From Streptomyces sp. CCM_MD2014 (GTDB taxonomy: Bacteria > Actinomycetota > Actinomycetes > Streptomycetales > Streptomycetaceae): a stretch of DNA of 64,000 nt. The DNA lies in the NCBI RefSeq assembly GCF_000772045.1, contig NZ_CP009754.1, positions 2,604,001-2,668,000 of the forward strand, given 5' to 3'. Shown here in pieces: positions 52,617-61,636 of this stretch. Position 1 is the first letter of the stretch. The number at the start of each line of letters is the position of its first letter. The notes under the pieces are model-generated. The model searched no databases and was not told where the DNA came from. It worked only from the letters and a program-made list of their open reading frames with translations. A program made the translations under genes and the position numbers.

Positions 52617-53033
52617 GTGACCTACAGATTCACTGCGAATATCGCCTACGGGTGGCACGAACCGGGGCCAGACATCTATGCCCTGACTGCCGGAGTTGCC
52701 GAGTCGGACGGCGGAGAAAGCTTCGCGCTTGAGTTCCAGTGCGGCTTCGAGGAACCCGATGCGCAGAACATCCGCAACGGCTGCGACTCCTACTGCGTTG
52801 TCACCCCCGACCAGGGCACCGCGTACGGATGCGTGCGCACGGTGGAGCTGGAAGGAGACATCCTGCGGGTCACGTTCGACCCCGATTCCTTGGAAGCCCT
52901 GTTCCTTGATGATCCGGTAGTGGAGGCAGTGCTACATGCACCGGCCGCGGACATAGCTCGCATGAGGGAGGCACTCACGCGCATCCTCACCTACGGCCGA
53001 CCGGACGCGCTCCCGATCGTGGTCGGGGTCTGA
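52617..53033 (+). CDS. Imm10-like immunity protein (orphan)
   Basis: A 138-residue protein, GTG start. The pattern 'ESFALEFQCGFEEPDAQNIR', 'DSYCVVTPDQGTAYGCVRTV', 'ALFLDDPVVEAVLHAPAADI' and the helical end 'MREALTRILTYG' fits the Imm10 family of polymorphic-toxin immunity proteins. No toxin gene is visible nearby. It is the last gene before attR and looks like cargo. Family assignment is by eye and moderate. Confidence 0.65.
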   Translation: MTYRFTANIAYGWHEPGPDIYALTAGVAESDGGESFALEFQCGFEEPDAQNIRNGCDSYCVVTPDQGTAYGCVRTVELEGDILRVTFDPDSLEALFLDDPVVEAVLHAPAADIARMREALTRILTYGRPDALPIVVGV

Positions 53034-53116
53034 ACTACGGTCGTCGCTCGGGCCGTCCCCGGGCCGTGCGGGGGTACTCAACGACGACCAACGCTGACAA
53101 CCACCGACAGCTAAGT

Positions 53117-53159
53117 CGCAGGTCGCAGCGTTGATCGATTACATGACCGCAGGTCGGAG
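53117..53159. other. Probable integrase arm-type sites near attR
   Basis: CGCAGGTCGCAG (53117-53128) and CGCAGGTCGGAG (53148-53159) are near-identical 12-mers 31 bp apart, just inside the right core. A third, CGCAGGTCAGAG, lies at 46880-46891 just inside the left core. This is the arrangement expected for integrase arm binding. Confidence 0.55.
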
Positions 53160-53175
53160 ACCCGGCCCCGCACTT

Positions 53176-53189
53176 CTTCGGCTACTGAG
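53176..53189 (+). other. Right attachment core (attR)
   Basis: Exact copy of the 14-bp core at attL (cttcggctactgag), 14 bp before the stop codon of the convergent lipoprotein gene. It carries a duplicate of the CAP gene's last codons (F-G-Y-stop). Confidence 0.85.
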
Positions 53190-53202
53190 CCAACGGCAGG
53201 TG

Positions 53203-53610
53203 TCACGTGGCCCGTTCGAAGCTGTCGGCCCCGAACCCTTCCCACTCGACGGTCATGCCGTGCGCGGTCAGTCCGTAGACGCGCCCCACGGAGCGGTCGG
53301 TGTTGCCGTCGTCGCACGTGAGCCGGATGACGTGCACCCCGTCTTCCCTGGCCGCGTTTCCCCGGCAATGGCGGTCGCCCGTCAGTTCGACCTTCGCGCC
53401 CTCGATGCGAAGCACGAACACTCCGCCCGGCCCAGAACTCCAGGTGGCGGACTGGGTACCCCAGGTGCCGCCGAGCATCGCGTCGACCGACGTCGGCGAG
53501 GGCGAGGGCGAGGCCGACGGCTTGGCCCCGTCCGGGTCGGTGCCTCCGCATCCCGACAGTGCGACGACGGCAGCCACGATCACGGCGCCCTTGCCCACCT
53601 GCTTGATCAC
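53203..53610 (-). CDS. Small lipoprotein of unknown function
   Basis: A 135-residue protein with GTG start after GGAGGGG. The signal peptide 'VGKGAVIVAAVVALSGCGG' has lipobox L-S-G-C, followed by a Ser/Pro linker and a beta-rich domain ('FVLRIEGAKVELTGDRHCRG', 'GVHVIRLTCDDGNTDRSVGR', two cysteines). Before element insertion it would have converged on the CAP gene with about 15 bp between stops. Family not recognised. Confidence 0.8.
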   Translation of the reverse strand: MIKQVGKGAVIVAAVVALSGCGGTDPDGAKPSASPSPSPTSVDAMLGGTWGTQSATWSSGPGGVFVLRIEGAKVELTGDRHCRGNAAREDGVHVIRLTCDDGNTDRSVGRVYGLTAHGMTVEWEGFGADSFERAT

Positions 53611-53787
53611 GTCACCCCTCCGGCGGACCAGCCACCAGGGCCGGCACCGGGGGCGGCCTCGCTGGTCAGAAGACGTTGAGACTATCAACACACTGGTGGC
53701 CGCGGAGTGCGTCCGAGGTCGCGCCTCCTGCTGCCCACCACCCTGCGCACTCTGCGGCGCAGCGCTGTGCTCACGTACGCTGGGGGC

Positions 53788-54192
53788 ATGTCGACCACGC
53801 AGGAGCGGACGGCGGAGCAGGACCTGCCGTACGACGTGTTCTCCCGGGCCTGTCCCTCGCGCGGCACCCTGGAGCACGTCACGGGGCGCTGGGGCGCGCT
53901 GACGCTGGGCGCGCTGTACGAGGGGTCGTTCCGGTTCAACGAGCTGCGGCGCCGGGTGGACGGCGTCAGCGAGAAGATGCTCGCGCAGACCCTGCACGCG
54001 CTGGAGCGCGACGGGCTGGTGCACCGCGAGGCGCAGCCCACCAACCCGCCCCGCGTGGACTACGAGCTGACGGCGCTGGGGCGCGAGGTGGCCGGACGGC
54101 TGCTCGCGCTCATCGAGTGCGTCGAGGGACGGATGGACGAGGTGCTGGCGTCGCGCGAGCGGTACGACGAGCGGCGGACGCCTACGGCGTGA
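53788..54192 (+). CDS. HxlR-family transcriptional regulator
   Basis: A 134-residue winged-helix protein with the HxlR layout: Cys in '[20 protein letters not shown]', '[20 protein letters not shown]' and '[20 protein letters not shown]'. The Cys near the start is often redox- or electrophile-sensing in this family. The start at '[11 protein letters not shown]' gives family length. Its 3' end overlaps mutM by 11 bp, convergently. Confidence 0.88.
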   Translation: MSTTQERTAEQDLPYDVFSRACPSRGTLEHVTGRWGALTLGALYEGSFRFNELRRRVDGVSEKMLAQTLHALERDGLVHREAQPTNPPRVDYELTALGREVAGRLLALIECVEGRMDEVLASRERYDERRTPTA

Positions 54193-55042
54193 CCCTCGGC
54201 GGTCGCTGGCACTTCGGGCAGAAATAGCTGGAGCGGTTCATCCAGGGCCGGCGGCGCATCGGTGTGGCGCAGCGGCGGCAGGGCAGGCCCTCGCGGCCGT
54301 ACGCGTCGAGTGAGCGGTCGAAGTAGCCGGACTCGCCGTTGACGTTGACGTACAGGCTGTCGAAGCTGGTGCCGCCCACGGCGAGGGCCGCGTTCATCAC
54401 GTCCCGGACGTGGCCGAGGAGTTCCGTGGTGCGGGGGCGGGTGAGGGTGGCCGTCGGGCGTTCGTAGTGGAGGCGGGCGCGCCACAGGGCCTCGTCCGCG
54501 TAGATGTTGCCGACGCCGCTGATCAGGGACTGGTCGAGCAGGGCCCGTTTGATCGTGGTGCGCTTGCGGCGCAGGGCGAGGTGGAAGGCCTCGTCGTCGA
54601 AGAGCGGGTCCAGCGGATCGCGGGCGATGTGGGCGATGACGTCGGGCAGTCCGTCGGCGGACGTGTCGTGCAGGGAGAGGCCGCCGAAGGTGCGCTGGTC
54701 GACGAAGCGGAGTTCGGTGCCGAGGGCGTCGGCGAAGCGGACGCGGACGCGCAGGTGCTTCTCGGCGGGTGTCTCGTGCGGCTGGACCAGGAGCTGGCCG
54801 CTCATGCCGAGGTGGGCGAGTACCGCCTGGCCGGTGTCCTCCAGGGGCAGCCACAGGTATTTGCCGCGGCGGCTGGGGGTGCCGATGCGGTGGCCCTCGA
54901 GGCGGTGGGCGAAGTCGTCGGGGCCGGCGATGTGCCGGCGTACCGCTCGCGGGTGCAGGACCTCGGCGTCCGCGACGGTCCGGTGGGCGACCCAGCGCTC
55001 CAGGCCGCGCCGTACGACCTCTACCTCGGGCAACTCGGGCAT
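54182..55042 (-). CDS. mutM: Formamidopyrimidine-DNA glycosylase
   Basis: MutM/Fpg removes 8-oxoguanine and other oxidised purines. Catalytic Pro1-Glu2 follow the Met ('[17 protein letters not shown]'), with Lys in '[10 protein letters not shown]', the helix-two-turn-helix '[18 protein letters not shown]' and a C-terminal zinc finger ('[20 protein letters not shown]' then 'CPKCQ'). 286 residues, normal length. It follows rnc, as in most actinobacteria. Confidence 0.96.
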   Translation of the reverse strand: MPELPEVEVVRRGLERWVAHRTVADAEVLHPRAVRRHIAGPDDFAHRLEGHRIGTPSRRGKYLWLPLEDTGQAVLAHLGMSGQLLVQPHETPAEKHLRVRVRFADALGTELRFVDQRTFGGLSLHDTSADGLPDVIAHIARDPLDPLFDDEAFHLALRRKRTTIKRALLDQSLISGVGNIYADEALWRARLHYERPTATLTRPRTTELLGHVRDVMNAALAVGGTSFDSLYVNVNGESGYFDRSLDAYGREGLPCRRCATPMRRRPWMNRSSYFCPKCQRPPRVTP

Positions 55043-55092
55043 GGCTTCCCCTCGGGTGGGCCGGTGGACGGGACCGGTGGACGGATGACGAG

Positions 55093-55128
55093 CCGAACGC
55101 CCGCCCCGGAGGCGGGGCGGGCGTTCGG
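55093..55128 (-). terminator. Hairpin between rnc and mutM
   Basis: A 15-bp perfect stem (55093-55107 with 55114-55128) and 6-base loop lie 18 bp after the rnc stop. Confidence 0.85.
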
Positions 55129-55145
55129 ACCGTGCGGTGGGTGGG

Positions 55146-55976
55146 TCAGGCGGAGGCGGACGCCTCGTCGGGGTCCACGTCGACGGCGTCGGCCGTCGCC
55201 TTGGCGCGCTCGTCCGCCGCGGCCCGGATGGACCGCCACGCGGATTCCGCGGCCTGCTGCTCCGCCTCCTTCTTGCTGCGGCCGGTGCCGGTGCCGTACG
55301 AGACGCCTCCGACGCGGGCGGCAGCAGTGAAGGTCTTCTCGTGGTCGGGGCCGGTCTCCGTGACCAGGTACTCGGGGACGCCGAGCCCTTCGGTCGCGGT
55401 GAGCTCCTGGAGGCTGGTCTTCCAGTCCAGGCCGGCACCGAGGTTCGAGGACTTCTCGATCAGCGGGTCGAACAGGCGGTGCACCAGTTCGGAGGCCGCG
55501 TCGAGGCCCTGGTCGAGATAGACCGCGCCGATCACCGCTTCGAGGGTGTCGGCGAGGATGGACGCCTTGTCCCGGCCGCCCGTGCCCTCTTCACCGCGTC
55601 CGAGCCGGATGAAGGAGCCGAGTTCGAGCCCGCGGCCCACCTCCGCCAGCGCACGCGAGTTGACCACCGCGGCCCGCAGCTTGGCCAGCTGGCCTTCGGG
55701 CAGGTCGGGGTGGGTGCGGTACAGCGTGTCCGTGACGACGAGGCCGAGGACGGAGTCACCGAGGAACTCCAGCCGCTCGTTCGTCGGCAGACCGCCGTTC
55801 TCGTACGCGTAGGAACGGTGGGTCAGTGCGCGCACCAGAAGGGCGGACTCGAGCTGGTAGCCGAGCCGCCCTTCCAGAAGCGTGTGGGACGAGGCCTGGG
55901 TGTCCGCCTTCTTCTTGGCGGGTGGGTCCGCCTTGGCGTCTTCCGCCTTCTTGGGGACTGACACAGTGCCTCTCAC
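55146..55976 (-). CDS. rnc: Ribonuclease III
   Basis: RNase III cleaves double-stranded RNA; in S. coelicolor it is AbsB, needed for antibiotic synthesis. The signature '[20 protein letters not shown]' and '[20 protein letters not shown]' give the acidic metal site. A double-stranded RNA-binding domain follows ('[20 protein letters not shown]', '[20 protein letters not shown]'). The GTG at 55976 ('[10 protein letters not shown]') gives 276 residues; a GTG four codons inside is possible. Confidence 0.96.
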   Translation of the reverse strand: MRGTVSVPKKAEDAKADPPAKKKADTQASSHTLLEGRLGYQLESALLVRALTHRSYAYENGGLPTNERLEFLGDSVLGLVVTDTLYRTHPDLPEGQLAKLRAAVVNSRALAEVGRGLELGSFIRLGRGEEGTGGRDKASILADTLEAVIGAVYLDQGLDAASELVHRLFDPLIEKSSNLGAGLDWKTSLQELTATEGLGVPEYLVTETGPDHEKTFTAAARVGGVSYGTGTGRSKKEAEQQAAESAWRSIRAAADERAKATADAVDVDPDEASASA

Positions 55977-55983
55977 CAGCCGC

Positions 55984-56157
55984 TCAGACCTCGAGGACCT
56001 GGCGCTTGTTGTAAGTGCCGCAAGACGGGCACGCGATGTGCTGCTGCTTGGGCTCGTGGCAGCGCTCGCACGCAACCAGGGTGGGGACCGCAGCCTTCCA
56101 CTGCGACCGGCGGTGGCGCGTGTTGCTGCGCGACATCTTCCGCTTCGGAACAGCCAC
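55984..56157 (-). CDS. rpmF: 50S ribosomal protein L32
   Basis: A 57-residue L32, GTG start: '[20 protein letters not shown]' and the zinc-binding '[20 protein letters not shown]' (four cysteines, C+ form). It lies between yceD and rnc, two bases after the yceD stop. Confidence 0.96.
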   Translation of the reverse strand: MAVPKRKMSRSNTRHRRSQWKAAVPTLVACERCHEPKQQHIACPSCGTYNKRQVLEV

Positions 56158-56159
56158 GG

Positions 56160-56813
56160 CTACTTCTCCTGCTTCTCGGCGGCGTCCGCGGAATCCGACC
56201 CGTCGCCGCTCATCTCGTCCTTCTCGCCGTCTCCGAGTGAACCGGCGAGTCCCTGCAATGCCGCCCAACGAATGTCGACGGCGTCGTGGTGGTGGTCAGG
56301 GTCGTCCGCCAGGCGCACTCCGCACTGGGAGCACAGGCCCGGGCAGTCTTCCTGGCACACCGGCTGCATCGGCAGTGCGAGCACCACCGCGTCGCGCAGC
56401 ACGGGTTCGAGGCCGATCAGTCCGTCCTCGACGAAGAGCCTGTCCTCGTCGTCCTCGGCGTCGTCGCCCGGTTCCGCCACGGGGCGGCCACGGTCGTCGG
56501 CGTCAGGGTACGAGAACAGTTCCTGGAAGTCCGCTTCGAGCTGCTGCTCGAGCGGCTCCAGACACCTTACGCACTCTCCCTCGGCCCTGGCACGGGCGGT
56601 GCCTGTGACGAGCACACCTTCCATGACCGACTCGAGCCGGAGATCGAGCTCCACCGGGGCGCCTTCCGGCACTCCGATGACCCCCTGGAGACCGAAGTCC
56701 TTGGGGGCGTCGACCGTGCGGGTCAGGCGCTGGAGCGCACCGGGCCGCCGCCCCAGCTCGTGCGTGTCGAACACGAGGGGGTCGCGGTGGTCGAGGCGCG
56801 CGTTCAGAACCAT
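56160..56813 (-). CDS. yceD: YceD/DUF177-family protein
   Basis: A 217-residue protein of the YceD family, usually cotranscribed with rpmF and linked to ribosomal RNA metabolism. Features: '[20 protein letters not shown]', '[20 protein letters not shown]' and '[20 protein letters not shown]' (Cys cluster). The C-terminal tail is acidic. Confidence 0.93.
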   Translation of the reverse strand: MVLNARLDHRDPLVFDTHELGRRPGALQRLTRTVDAPKDFGLQGVIGVPEGAPVELDLRLESVMEGVLVTGTARARAEGECVRCLEPLEQQLEADFQELFSYPDADDRGRPVAEPGDDAEDDEDRLFVEDGLIGLEPVLRDAVVLALPMQPVCQEDCPGLCSQCGVRLADDPDHHHDAVDIRWAALQGLAGSLGDGEKDEMSGDGSDSADAAEKQEK

Positions 56814-56958
56814 TCCTGCTTTCGGTCTTCGTGGGTGGGGGGCGCCGCCCTTCGGTGTTCCCGGGCAGCGGCGATCGCGGACGTACGCGCGACCGAAGAG
56901 CCAGGATACTGGACCATTCGCTCTCGGCCCAATCCGGGCCGGGCGACCCCCTCGCTCC

Positions 56959-58074
56959 TCAGAGTCCGCGGCCCTGTTCGTAGGCCCTCAACTGCTCGGC
57001 GCTGATCATGCTGGTGTCGAAGAGGCTGGTCTCGTCGAGCGCCTGCGGCTGGGCCTGCGCCGCGTGCGGGGGCTGCTGCGGGGGCTGGGGGTAGCCCTGC
57101 TGTCCGGCGTACGTGTGCTGCCCGCCGTCGTACGGGTAGCCGTACGGATCGGTGCCCTGCTGCGGGTAGCCGTACGGGTCCTGCCCGCCGTCGTAGGTCT
57201 GCTGGTACGCCGCGTACGGGTCCGGCTGCTGCTGCGCCGCGTAGCCGTACGCCGGTTCCTGGGCCGGCATCTCCGGCACGGCCTGCGCGGGCACCTGGGC
57301 GGCGGCGGGCTGCTGCTCGCCGTACTGGGGCTGCTCGGCGGGGGCGGCCGGGGCGTCGGCGAGGCCGGCCAGGCCGGCGAGGTAGTCGGCGTCGCTGGAG
57401 TGCTGGACGGTGGTCGTGTCGTCGGCGAGGGCACCCAGGTCGTCGGTGGCGATGCGGCCGTGCAGCTTCTGGCGGCCCTTGCCGACCGCTTCCAGCGTCT
57501 TGGCCAGCACGGCCTCGAAGGCGCCGAGCTTGGTGTCGACGTAGGCGTCGGCGTCGCGGCGCAGGGTCTCGGGGTCGTGGCTGCGCTCGGGGGCGTCCTC
57601 GTCCTCGTAGCCGTTCTCGTCGAGGCCGGGTCCGGTGCCGAGGAGCTTCTCACGGCCGCGGCCGACGGAGCCGAGGGTCTTGGTGAGGACGACCTCGAAG
57701 TTGGCGAGCTTGGAGTCGACGTAGTCGTCGGCCTCGGCACGGACCTCCTCGGCCTCCTGGCGGGCCTCGGCGAGGATCCGGTCGGCCTCGGCCTGGGAGC
57801 GGCGGGCGACCTCGGTGTCGGCGATCAGGGAGCCGCGCTCGGCGTGTGCGCTCTCGATGATCCGCTCGGCCTCCTGGCGGGCCTGCGCGACCATCTGCTC
57901 GCGGTCGCCGATCAGCTCCTGTGCCTGGGCGAGGGAGCCGGGCAGCTCGGCGCGGAGCTCTTCCAGCAGCGAGAGCAGTTCGGCGCGGTTGACCACGCAC
58001 GAGGCCGACATGGGCATGGCGCGGGCGCCGGAGACCATCGCGGTGATCTCGTCGAGCTTGTTCTGCACGTCCAC
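56959..58074 (-). CDS. DivIVA/SepIVA-like coiled-coil protein
   Basis: A 371-residue protein, GTG start. Residues 1-120 include the conserved 'KLDEITAMVSGARAMPMSAS' and a long coiled coil ('QMVAQARQEAERIIESAHAE', 'EADRILAEARQEAEEVRAEA'). Two similar 'DDYVDSKLANFEVVLTKTLG' / 'DAYVDTKLGAFEAVLAKTLE' segments follow. The last 150 residues are a Gln/Pro/Tyr/Gly-rich disordered tail. It resembles mycobacterial SepIVA, suggesting a role in growth or division. Confidence 0.82.
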   Translation of the reverse strand: MDVQNKLDEITAMVSGARAMPMSASCVVNRAELLSLLEELRAELPGSLAQAQELIGDREQMVAQARQEAERIIESAHAERGSLIADTEVARRSQAEADRILAEARQEAEEVRAEADDYVDSKLANFEVVLTKTLGSVGRGREKLLGTGPGLDENGYEDEDAPERSHDPETLRRDADAYVDTKLGAFEAVLAKTLEAVGKGRQKLHGRIATDDLGALADDTTTVQHSSDADYLAGLAGLADAPAAPAEQPQYGEQQPAAAQVPAQAVPEMPAQEPAYGYAAQQQPDPYAAYQQTYDGGQDPYGYPQQGTDPYGYPYDGGQHTYAGQQGYPQPPQQPPHAAQAQPQALDETSLFDTSMISAEQLRAYEQGRGL

Positions 58075-58206
58075 CGTGTGCTCGCCACTCTCTACAGCTG
58101 TGTTGGAGACGGACGGGACGACTGTACGACCCTGGGGTGTCCGGGGGACACCGGGTGACGGATTGTCAGTCCCCGCGGGCTGCGGCGGTGGTCGCGCGAG
58201 GGACGG

Positions 58207-58686
58207 TCAGCGGTTCCTCAGGCGCTCCGTGAGGGCTTCGAGGACCAGCGGCGGCACCAGGTGGGAGATGTCGCCGCCCCAGGTCGCGACCTCCTTGACC
58301 AGGGAGGACGACATGAAGCTGTAGGTCGGGTTGGTGGGGACGAAGAGGGTCTCCACACCCGAGAGGCCGTTGTTCATCTGGGCCATCTGCAGCTCGTAGT
58401 CGAAGTCGCTGACCGCGCGCAGGCCCTTGACGATGGCCGGGATCTCGCGCTGCTTGCAGAAGTCGACGAGCAGACCGTGGAAGGACTCCACGCGGACGTT
58501 GCCGTACTCGGCGGTGACCTGGCGGATGAGGTCGATCCGCTCATCGATCTCGAACAGGCTCTTCTTGGACCGGTTGATCATCACCGCGACGTAGACCTCG
58601 TCGTAGAGGCTGGAGGCACGGGCGATGATGTCGAGGTGTCCGTTGTGGATCGGGTCGAATGACCCGGGACAGACGGCACGGCGCAC
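58207..58686 (-). CDS. coaD: Phosphopantetheine adenylyltransferase
   Basis: CoaD makes dephospho-CoA from ATP and phosphopantetheine. The 159-residue protein begins 'VRRAVCPGSFDPIHNGHLDI' (T/HxGH motif), has 'AVMINRSKKSLFEIDERIDL', 'KGLRAVSDFDYELQMAQMNN' and 'NPTYSFMSSSLVKEVATWGG'. The GTG start, preceded by GAGGGA, gives family length; longer starts run into rsmD. Confidence 0.96.
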   Translation of the reverse strand: MRRAVCPGSFDPIHNGHLDIIARASSLYDEVYVAVMINRSKKSLFEIDERIDLIRQVTAEYGNVRVESFHGLLVDFCKQREIPAIVKGLRAVSDFDYELQMAQMNNGLSGVETLFVPTNPTYSFMSSSLVKEVATWGGDISHLVPPLVLEALTERLRNR

Positions 58687-58712
58687 TTGTGTTCCCTCGC
58701 TCTCCGGTCCGG

Positions 58713-59300
58713 TCATCGTGCGTCTTCGCACGTAGAGGCGGCGCGACCGTACCAAAACGTTCCCTCGCCGTAGCGACGGGACCTGATCGCCTCGAAGTCG
58801 TCCGGCCAGCGGAATTCGCCGCCTCTGGTGCTGCGCTCCACGGTGACGAGCGCTTCCGGCGCGAGCCACCCCTGAGTGCGGAGTGTGAGCAGGATCTCCC
58901 GAAGATCGTCGTCCGAGACGGCGTACGGCGGGTCCAGGAAGACGACGTCGTACGGCTCCGCCGGGGCCGGAGTGCGGATGATCTGTTCCGCTTTGCCCAC
59001 CCTGACCTCGGCGCCGGGCAGACCGAGGGACGAGACGTTCCCGCGGACCGTGCGGGCGGCGCGGGCGTCGGCCTCGACGAGCAGGACGTGCCCGGCGCCG
59101 CGGGACAGCGCCTCCAGGCCGACGGCGCCGGACCCCGCGTACAGGTCGAGGACCCGCTCGCCGTCCAGCGGGCCGCCGAGCAGGGACTGCCAGGTGGAGA
59201 ACAGGCCCTCGCGCGCGCGGTCGGAGGTGGGGCGGGTACCGGTTCCCGGCGGGACGGCCAGGCGACGTCCGCCGGCCTTGCCGGCGATCACGCGGGTCAT
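58713..59300 (-). CDS. rsmD: 16S rRNA (guanine-966-N2)-methyltransferase RsmD
   Basis: A 195-residue methyltransferase: 'MTRVIAGKAGGRRLAVPPGT', 'TRPTSDRAREGLFSTW', SAM motif 'VLDLYAGSGAVGLEALSRGA' and the catalytic 'VVFLDPPYAV'. It sits between recG and coaD with coaD 26 bp downstream, the standard order. Confidence 0.95.
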   Translation of the reverse strand: MTRVIAGKAGGRRLAVPPGTGTRPTSDRAREGLFSTWQSLLGGPLDGERVLDLYAGSGAVGLEALSRGAGHVLLVEADARAARTVRGNVSSLGLPGAEVRVGKAEQIIRTPAPAEPYDVVFLDPPYAVSDDDLREILLTLRTQGWLAPEALVTVERSTRGGEFRWPDDFEAIRSRRYGEGTFWYGRAASTCEDAR

Positions 59301-59355
59301 GTCTGCGTCCTTGTCGGTGTGCTCGGGTGGACGGACGGTGTCCGTTGCCAGTCTG

Positions 59356-61575
59356 TCAGCCCTTCTCCAGGTACTGCTCCCGCTCCTCGTCCAGCAGTGC
59401 CTCCAGGGCCGTGCGCAGACCCGGCAGGCTGGTCAGCTCCGGGTCGGCGGCCACGACGGCGGCCGCCTCCTGTCTGGCCTCCGCGATGATCTCCTCGTCC
59501 TCGATGACGGCGAGGACCCGCAGGGAGGTGCGGGCACCGGACTGGGCCTGGCCGAGGACGTCGCCCTCGCGGCGCTGTTCGAGGTCGATGCGGGAGAGCT
59601 CGAAGCCGTCGCGGGTGCTCGCGACGGCGTTCAGCCGCTGCCGGGCCGCGCTCGCCTCGGGCATCTCGCTGACCAGCAGGCACAGGCCGGGGGCGGAGCC
59701 GCGGCCGACCCGGCCGCGCAGCTGGTGGAGCTGGGAGACGCCGAAACGGTCGGCGTCCATGATCACCATCGCGGTGGCGTTGGGGACGTTGACGCCGACC
59801 TCGATGACGGTGGTGGCGACCAGGACGTCGGTCTCCCCGGCGGCGAAGCGGCGCATGACCGCGTCCTTGTCGTCGGGCTGCATACGGCCGTGCAGGATCT
59901 CCACCTTGAGCCCCTGGAGCGGTCCCTTGGCGAGCTGCTCGGCGACGTCGAGGACGGCGAGCGGGGGGCGCTTGTCGGCGTCGCCCTCCGGGGCCTGCTT
60001 GGACTGCTTCGCGCCCTTCTTCGGGTCGTCGTCCCCGTCGCCGATGCGCGGGCAGACGACGTACGCCTGGTGGCCGTTCGACACCTCCTCGCGGACCCGT
60101 TCCCAGGCCCGGGTGAGGAAGTGGGGTTTGTCGGCGGCCGGGACGACGTGGCTGGCGATCGGGGACCGGCCGGCGGGGAGCTGGTCCAGGACGGAGGTCT
60201 CCAGGTCGCCGAAGACGGTCATCGCGACGGTGCGCGGGATGGGTGTGGCGGTCATGACGAGCAGGTGCGGGGGCTGCTTGCCCTTGCCGCGCAGGGCGTC
60301 GCGCTGCTCGACGCCGAAGCGGTGCTGCTCGTCGACGACGACCAGGCCGAGGTCGTGGAACTGGACCTTGTCCTCGATCAGCGCGTGGGTGCCGATGACG
60401 ATGCCCGCCTCGCCGGTGGCCAGGTCGAGCAGGGCGTGCCGGCGGGCGGCGGCGCCCATGGAGCCGGTGAGCAGCACCACCTTGGTGGCGTGCTCGGCGC
60501 CGCCGAGCATGCCGCCCTCGGCCAGCTCGCCCATCATCTCGACGACCGACCGGTGGTGCTGCTGGGCGAGCACCTCGGTGGGCGCCAGCATCACGGCCTG
60601 TCCGCCGGAGTCGACGACCGCGAGCATGGCGCGCAGGGCGACCAGGGTCTTGCCGCTGCCCACCTCGCCCTGGAGCAGCCGGTGCATCGGGTGGTCGGTG
60701 GCGAGGTCGTCGAAGATCTCGCGGGAGACCCGCTGCTGGCCGTCGGTGAGGGTGAAGGGGAGGCGGTCGTCGAAGGCGGCGAGCAGGCCGTCGGAGCCGG
60801 GTTCGCGCGGGACGGCGGGGAGCTGGGTCTCGGCGTGGCGGCGGCGGGCGAGGGCGACCTGGAGGACGAAGGCCTCGTCCCACTTCAGGCGGGCGCGGGC
60901 GTCCTCGATGTCGGCCTTGGTGTGCGGGCGGTGGATCTTGAGCAGGGCCTCGGGCAGGGAGACCAGGCCCCGGCCCTCGCGCAGGGAGTCGGGGAGCGGG
61001 TCGACGGCCTCCCGGGCGCTGGGCAACACCGTCTGGATCGCCTTGGCGAGCTTCCAGGACTCCAGCTTGGCGGTGGCCGGGTAGAGGGGGATGAGGGCGC
61101 CCGCCCAGGACTCGGCGGTCTCCTCGCCGTCGGTGTCACCGCGCAGCAATTCGTACGCCGGGTGGGCCAGTTGGAGTCGGCGGTTGAAGACGGAGACCTT
61201 GCCCGCGAACATCGCGCGGGTGCCCGGCAGGAGTTCCTTGTGGGGCTTGTGGACGCCGTTGCCGAAGAAGACCAGTTGGAGGCGGCCGCTGCCGTCCGTG
61301 ATGGTCACCTCGAGGCGCTGGCCCTTGCCGCGCGGGGCCTTCGACGAGGCGAAGGTGTGCAGGCGGGCGTCGGCGACCTGGGCGACCACGGTGACGTGCT
61401 CGTCCATCGGGAGGTCGGCGAGGTGGGTGAGCTGGCCGCGCTCCTCGTACCTCCGGGGGTAGTGGTGGAGGAGGTCGCCGACGGTGTGCAGGCCGAGGTG
61501 CTCGGCCATCACCTTCGCGGTGGCGGGGCCGAGCACCTTCTTCAGGGGTTCTTGCAGTGCGGGCACGAGATCCAT
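59356..61575 (-). CDS. recG: ATP-dependent DNA helicase RecG
   Basis: RecG remodels stalled replication forks. The 739-residue protein has an N-terminal wedge/OB domain ('ITDGSGRLQLVFFGNGVHKP'), Walker A 'RLLQGEVGSGKTLVALRAML', DEQH box 'LVVVDEQHRFGVEQRDAL', 'TATPIPRTVAMTVFGDLE', and motif VI 'QLRGRVGRGSAPGLCLL'. The ATG at 'MDLVPALQEPLKKVLG' was chosen. rsmD follows 55 bp downstream. Confidence 0.96.
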   Translation of the reverse strand: MDLVPALQEPLKKVLGPATAKVMAEHLGLHTVGDLLHHYPRRYEERGQLTHLADLPMDEHVTVVAQVADARLHTFASSKAPRGKGQRLEVTITDGSGRLQLVFFGNGVHKPHKELLPGTRAMFAGKVSVFNRRLQLAHPAYELLRGDTDGEETAESWAGALIPLYPATAKLESWKLAKAIQTVLPSAREAVDPLPDSLREGRGLVSLPEALLKIHRPHTKADIEDARARLKWDEAFVLQVALARRRHAETQLPAVPREPGSDGLLAAFDDRLPFTLTDGQQRVSREIFDDLATDHPMHRLLQGEVGSGKTLVALRAMLAVVDSGGQAVMLAPTEVLAQQHHRSVVEMMGELAEGGMLGGAEHATKVVLLTGSMGAAARRHALLDLATGEAGIVIGTHALIEDKVQFHDLGLVVVDEQHRFGVEQRDALRGKGKQPPHLLVMTATPIPRTVAMTVFGDLETSVLDQLPAGRSPIASHVVPAADKPHFLTRAWERVREEVSNGHQAYVVCPRIGDGDDDPKKGAKQSKQAPEGDADKRPPLAVLDVAEQLAKGPLQGLKVEILHGRMQPDDKDAVMRRFAAGETDVLVATTVIEVGVNVPNATAMVIMDADRFGVSQLHQLRGRVGRGSAPGLCLLVSEMPEASAARQRLNAVASTRDGFELSRIDLEQRREGDVLGQAQSGARTSLRVLAVIEDEEIIAEARQEAAAVVAADPELTSLPGLRTALEALLDEEREQYLEKG

Positions 61576-61636
61576 TGCACACCACGTCACTGACAACGCA
61601 CCGGGGAAGCGCCGTACCGGCCCCGTGCGGGTCTCC

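Larger units (their letters stand above)
46861..53189. mobile_element. Small actinomycete integrative element (AICE-like, about 6.3 kb)
   Basis: Bounded by 14-bp direct repeats at 46861-46874 and 53176-53189. It encodes a tyrosine integrase, excisionase, RepSA-like replication protein, XRE regulator, a small protein, GntR regulator, P-loop kinase and Imm10-like protein. The layout resembles pSAM2-type elements, but no FtsK/SpoIIIE-like transfer gene or Spd gene is present. Gene-dense minus-strand operon: small ORF-XRE-rep-xis-int, each overlapping the next by about four bases. Confidence 0.88.

Noticed and set aside
53111..53679. Frames on both strands across the attR region
   Set aside because: They cross the attachment core and the lipoprotein gene; the lipoprotein with lipobox and ribosome binding site is the supported gene.
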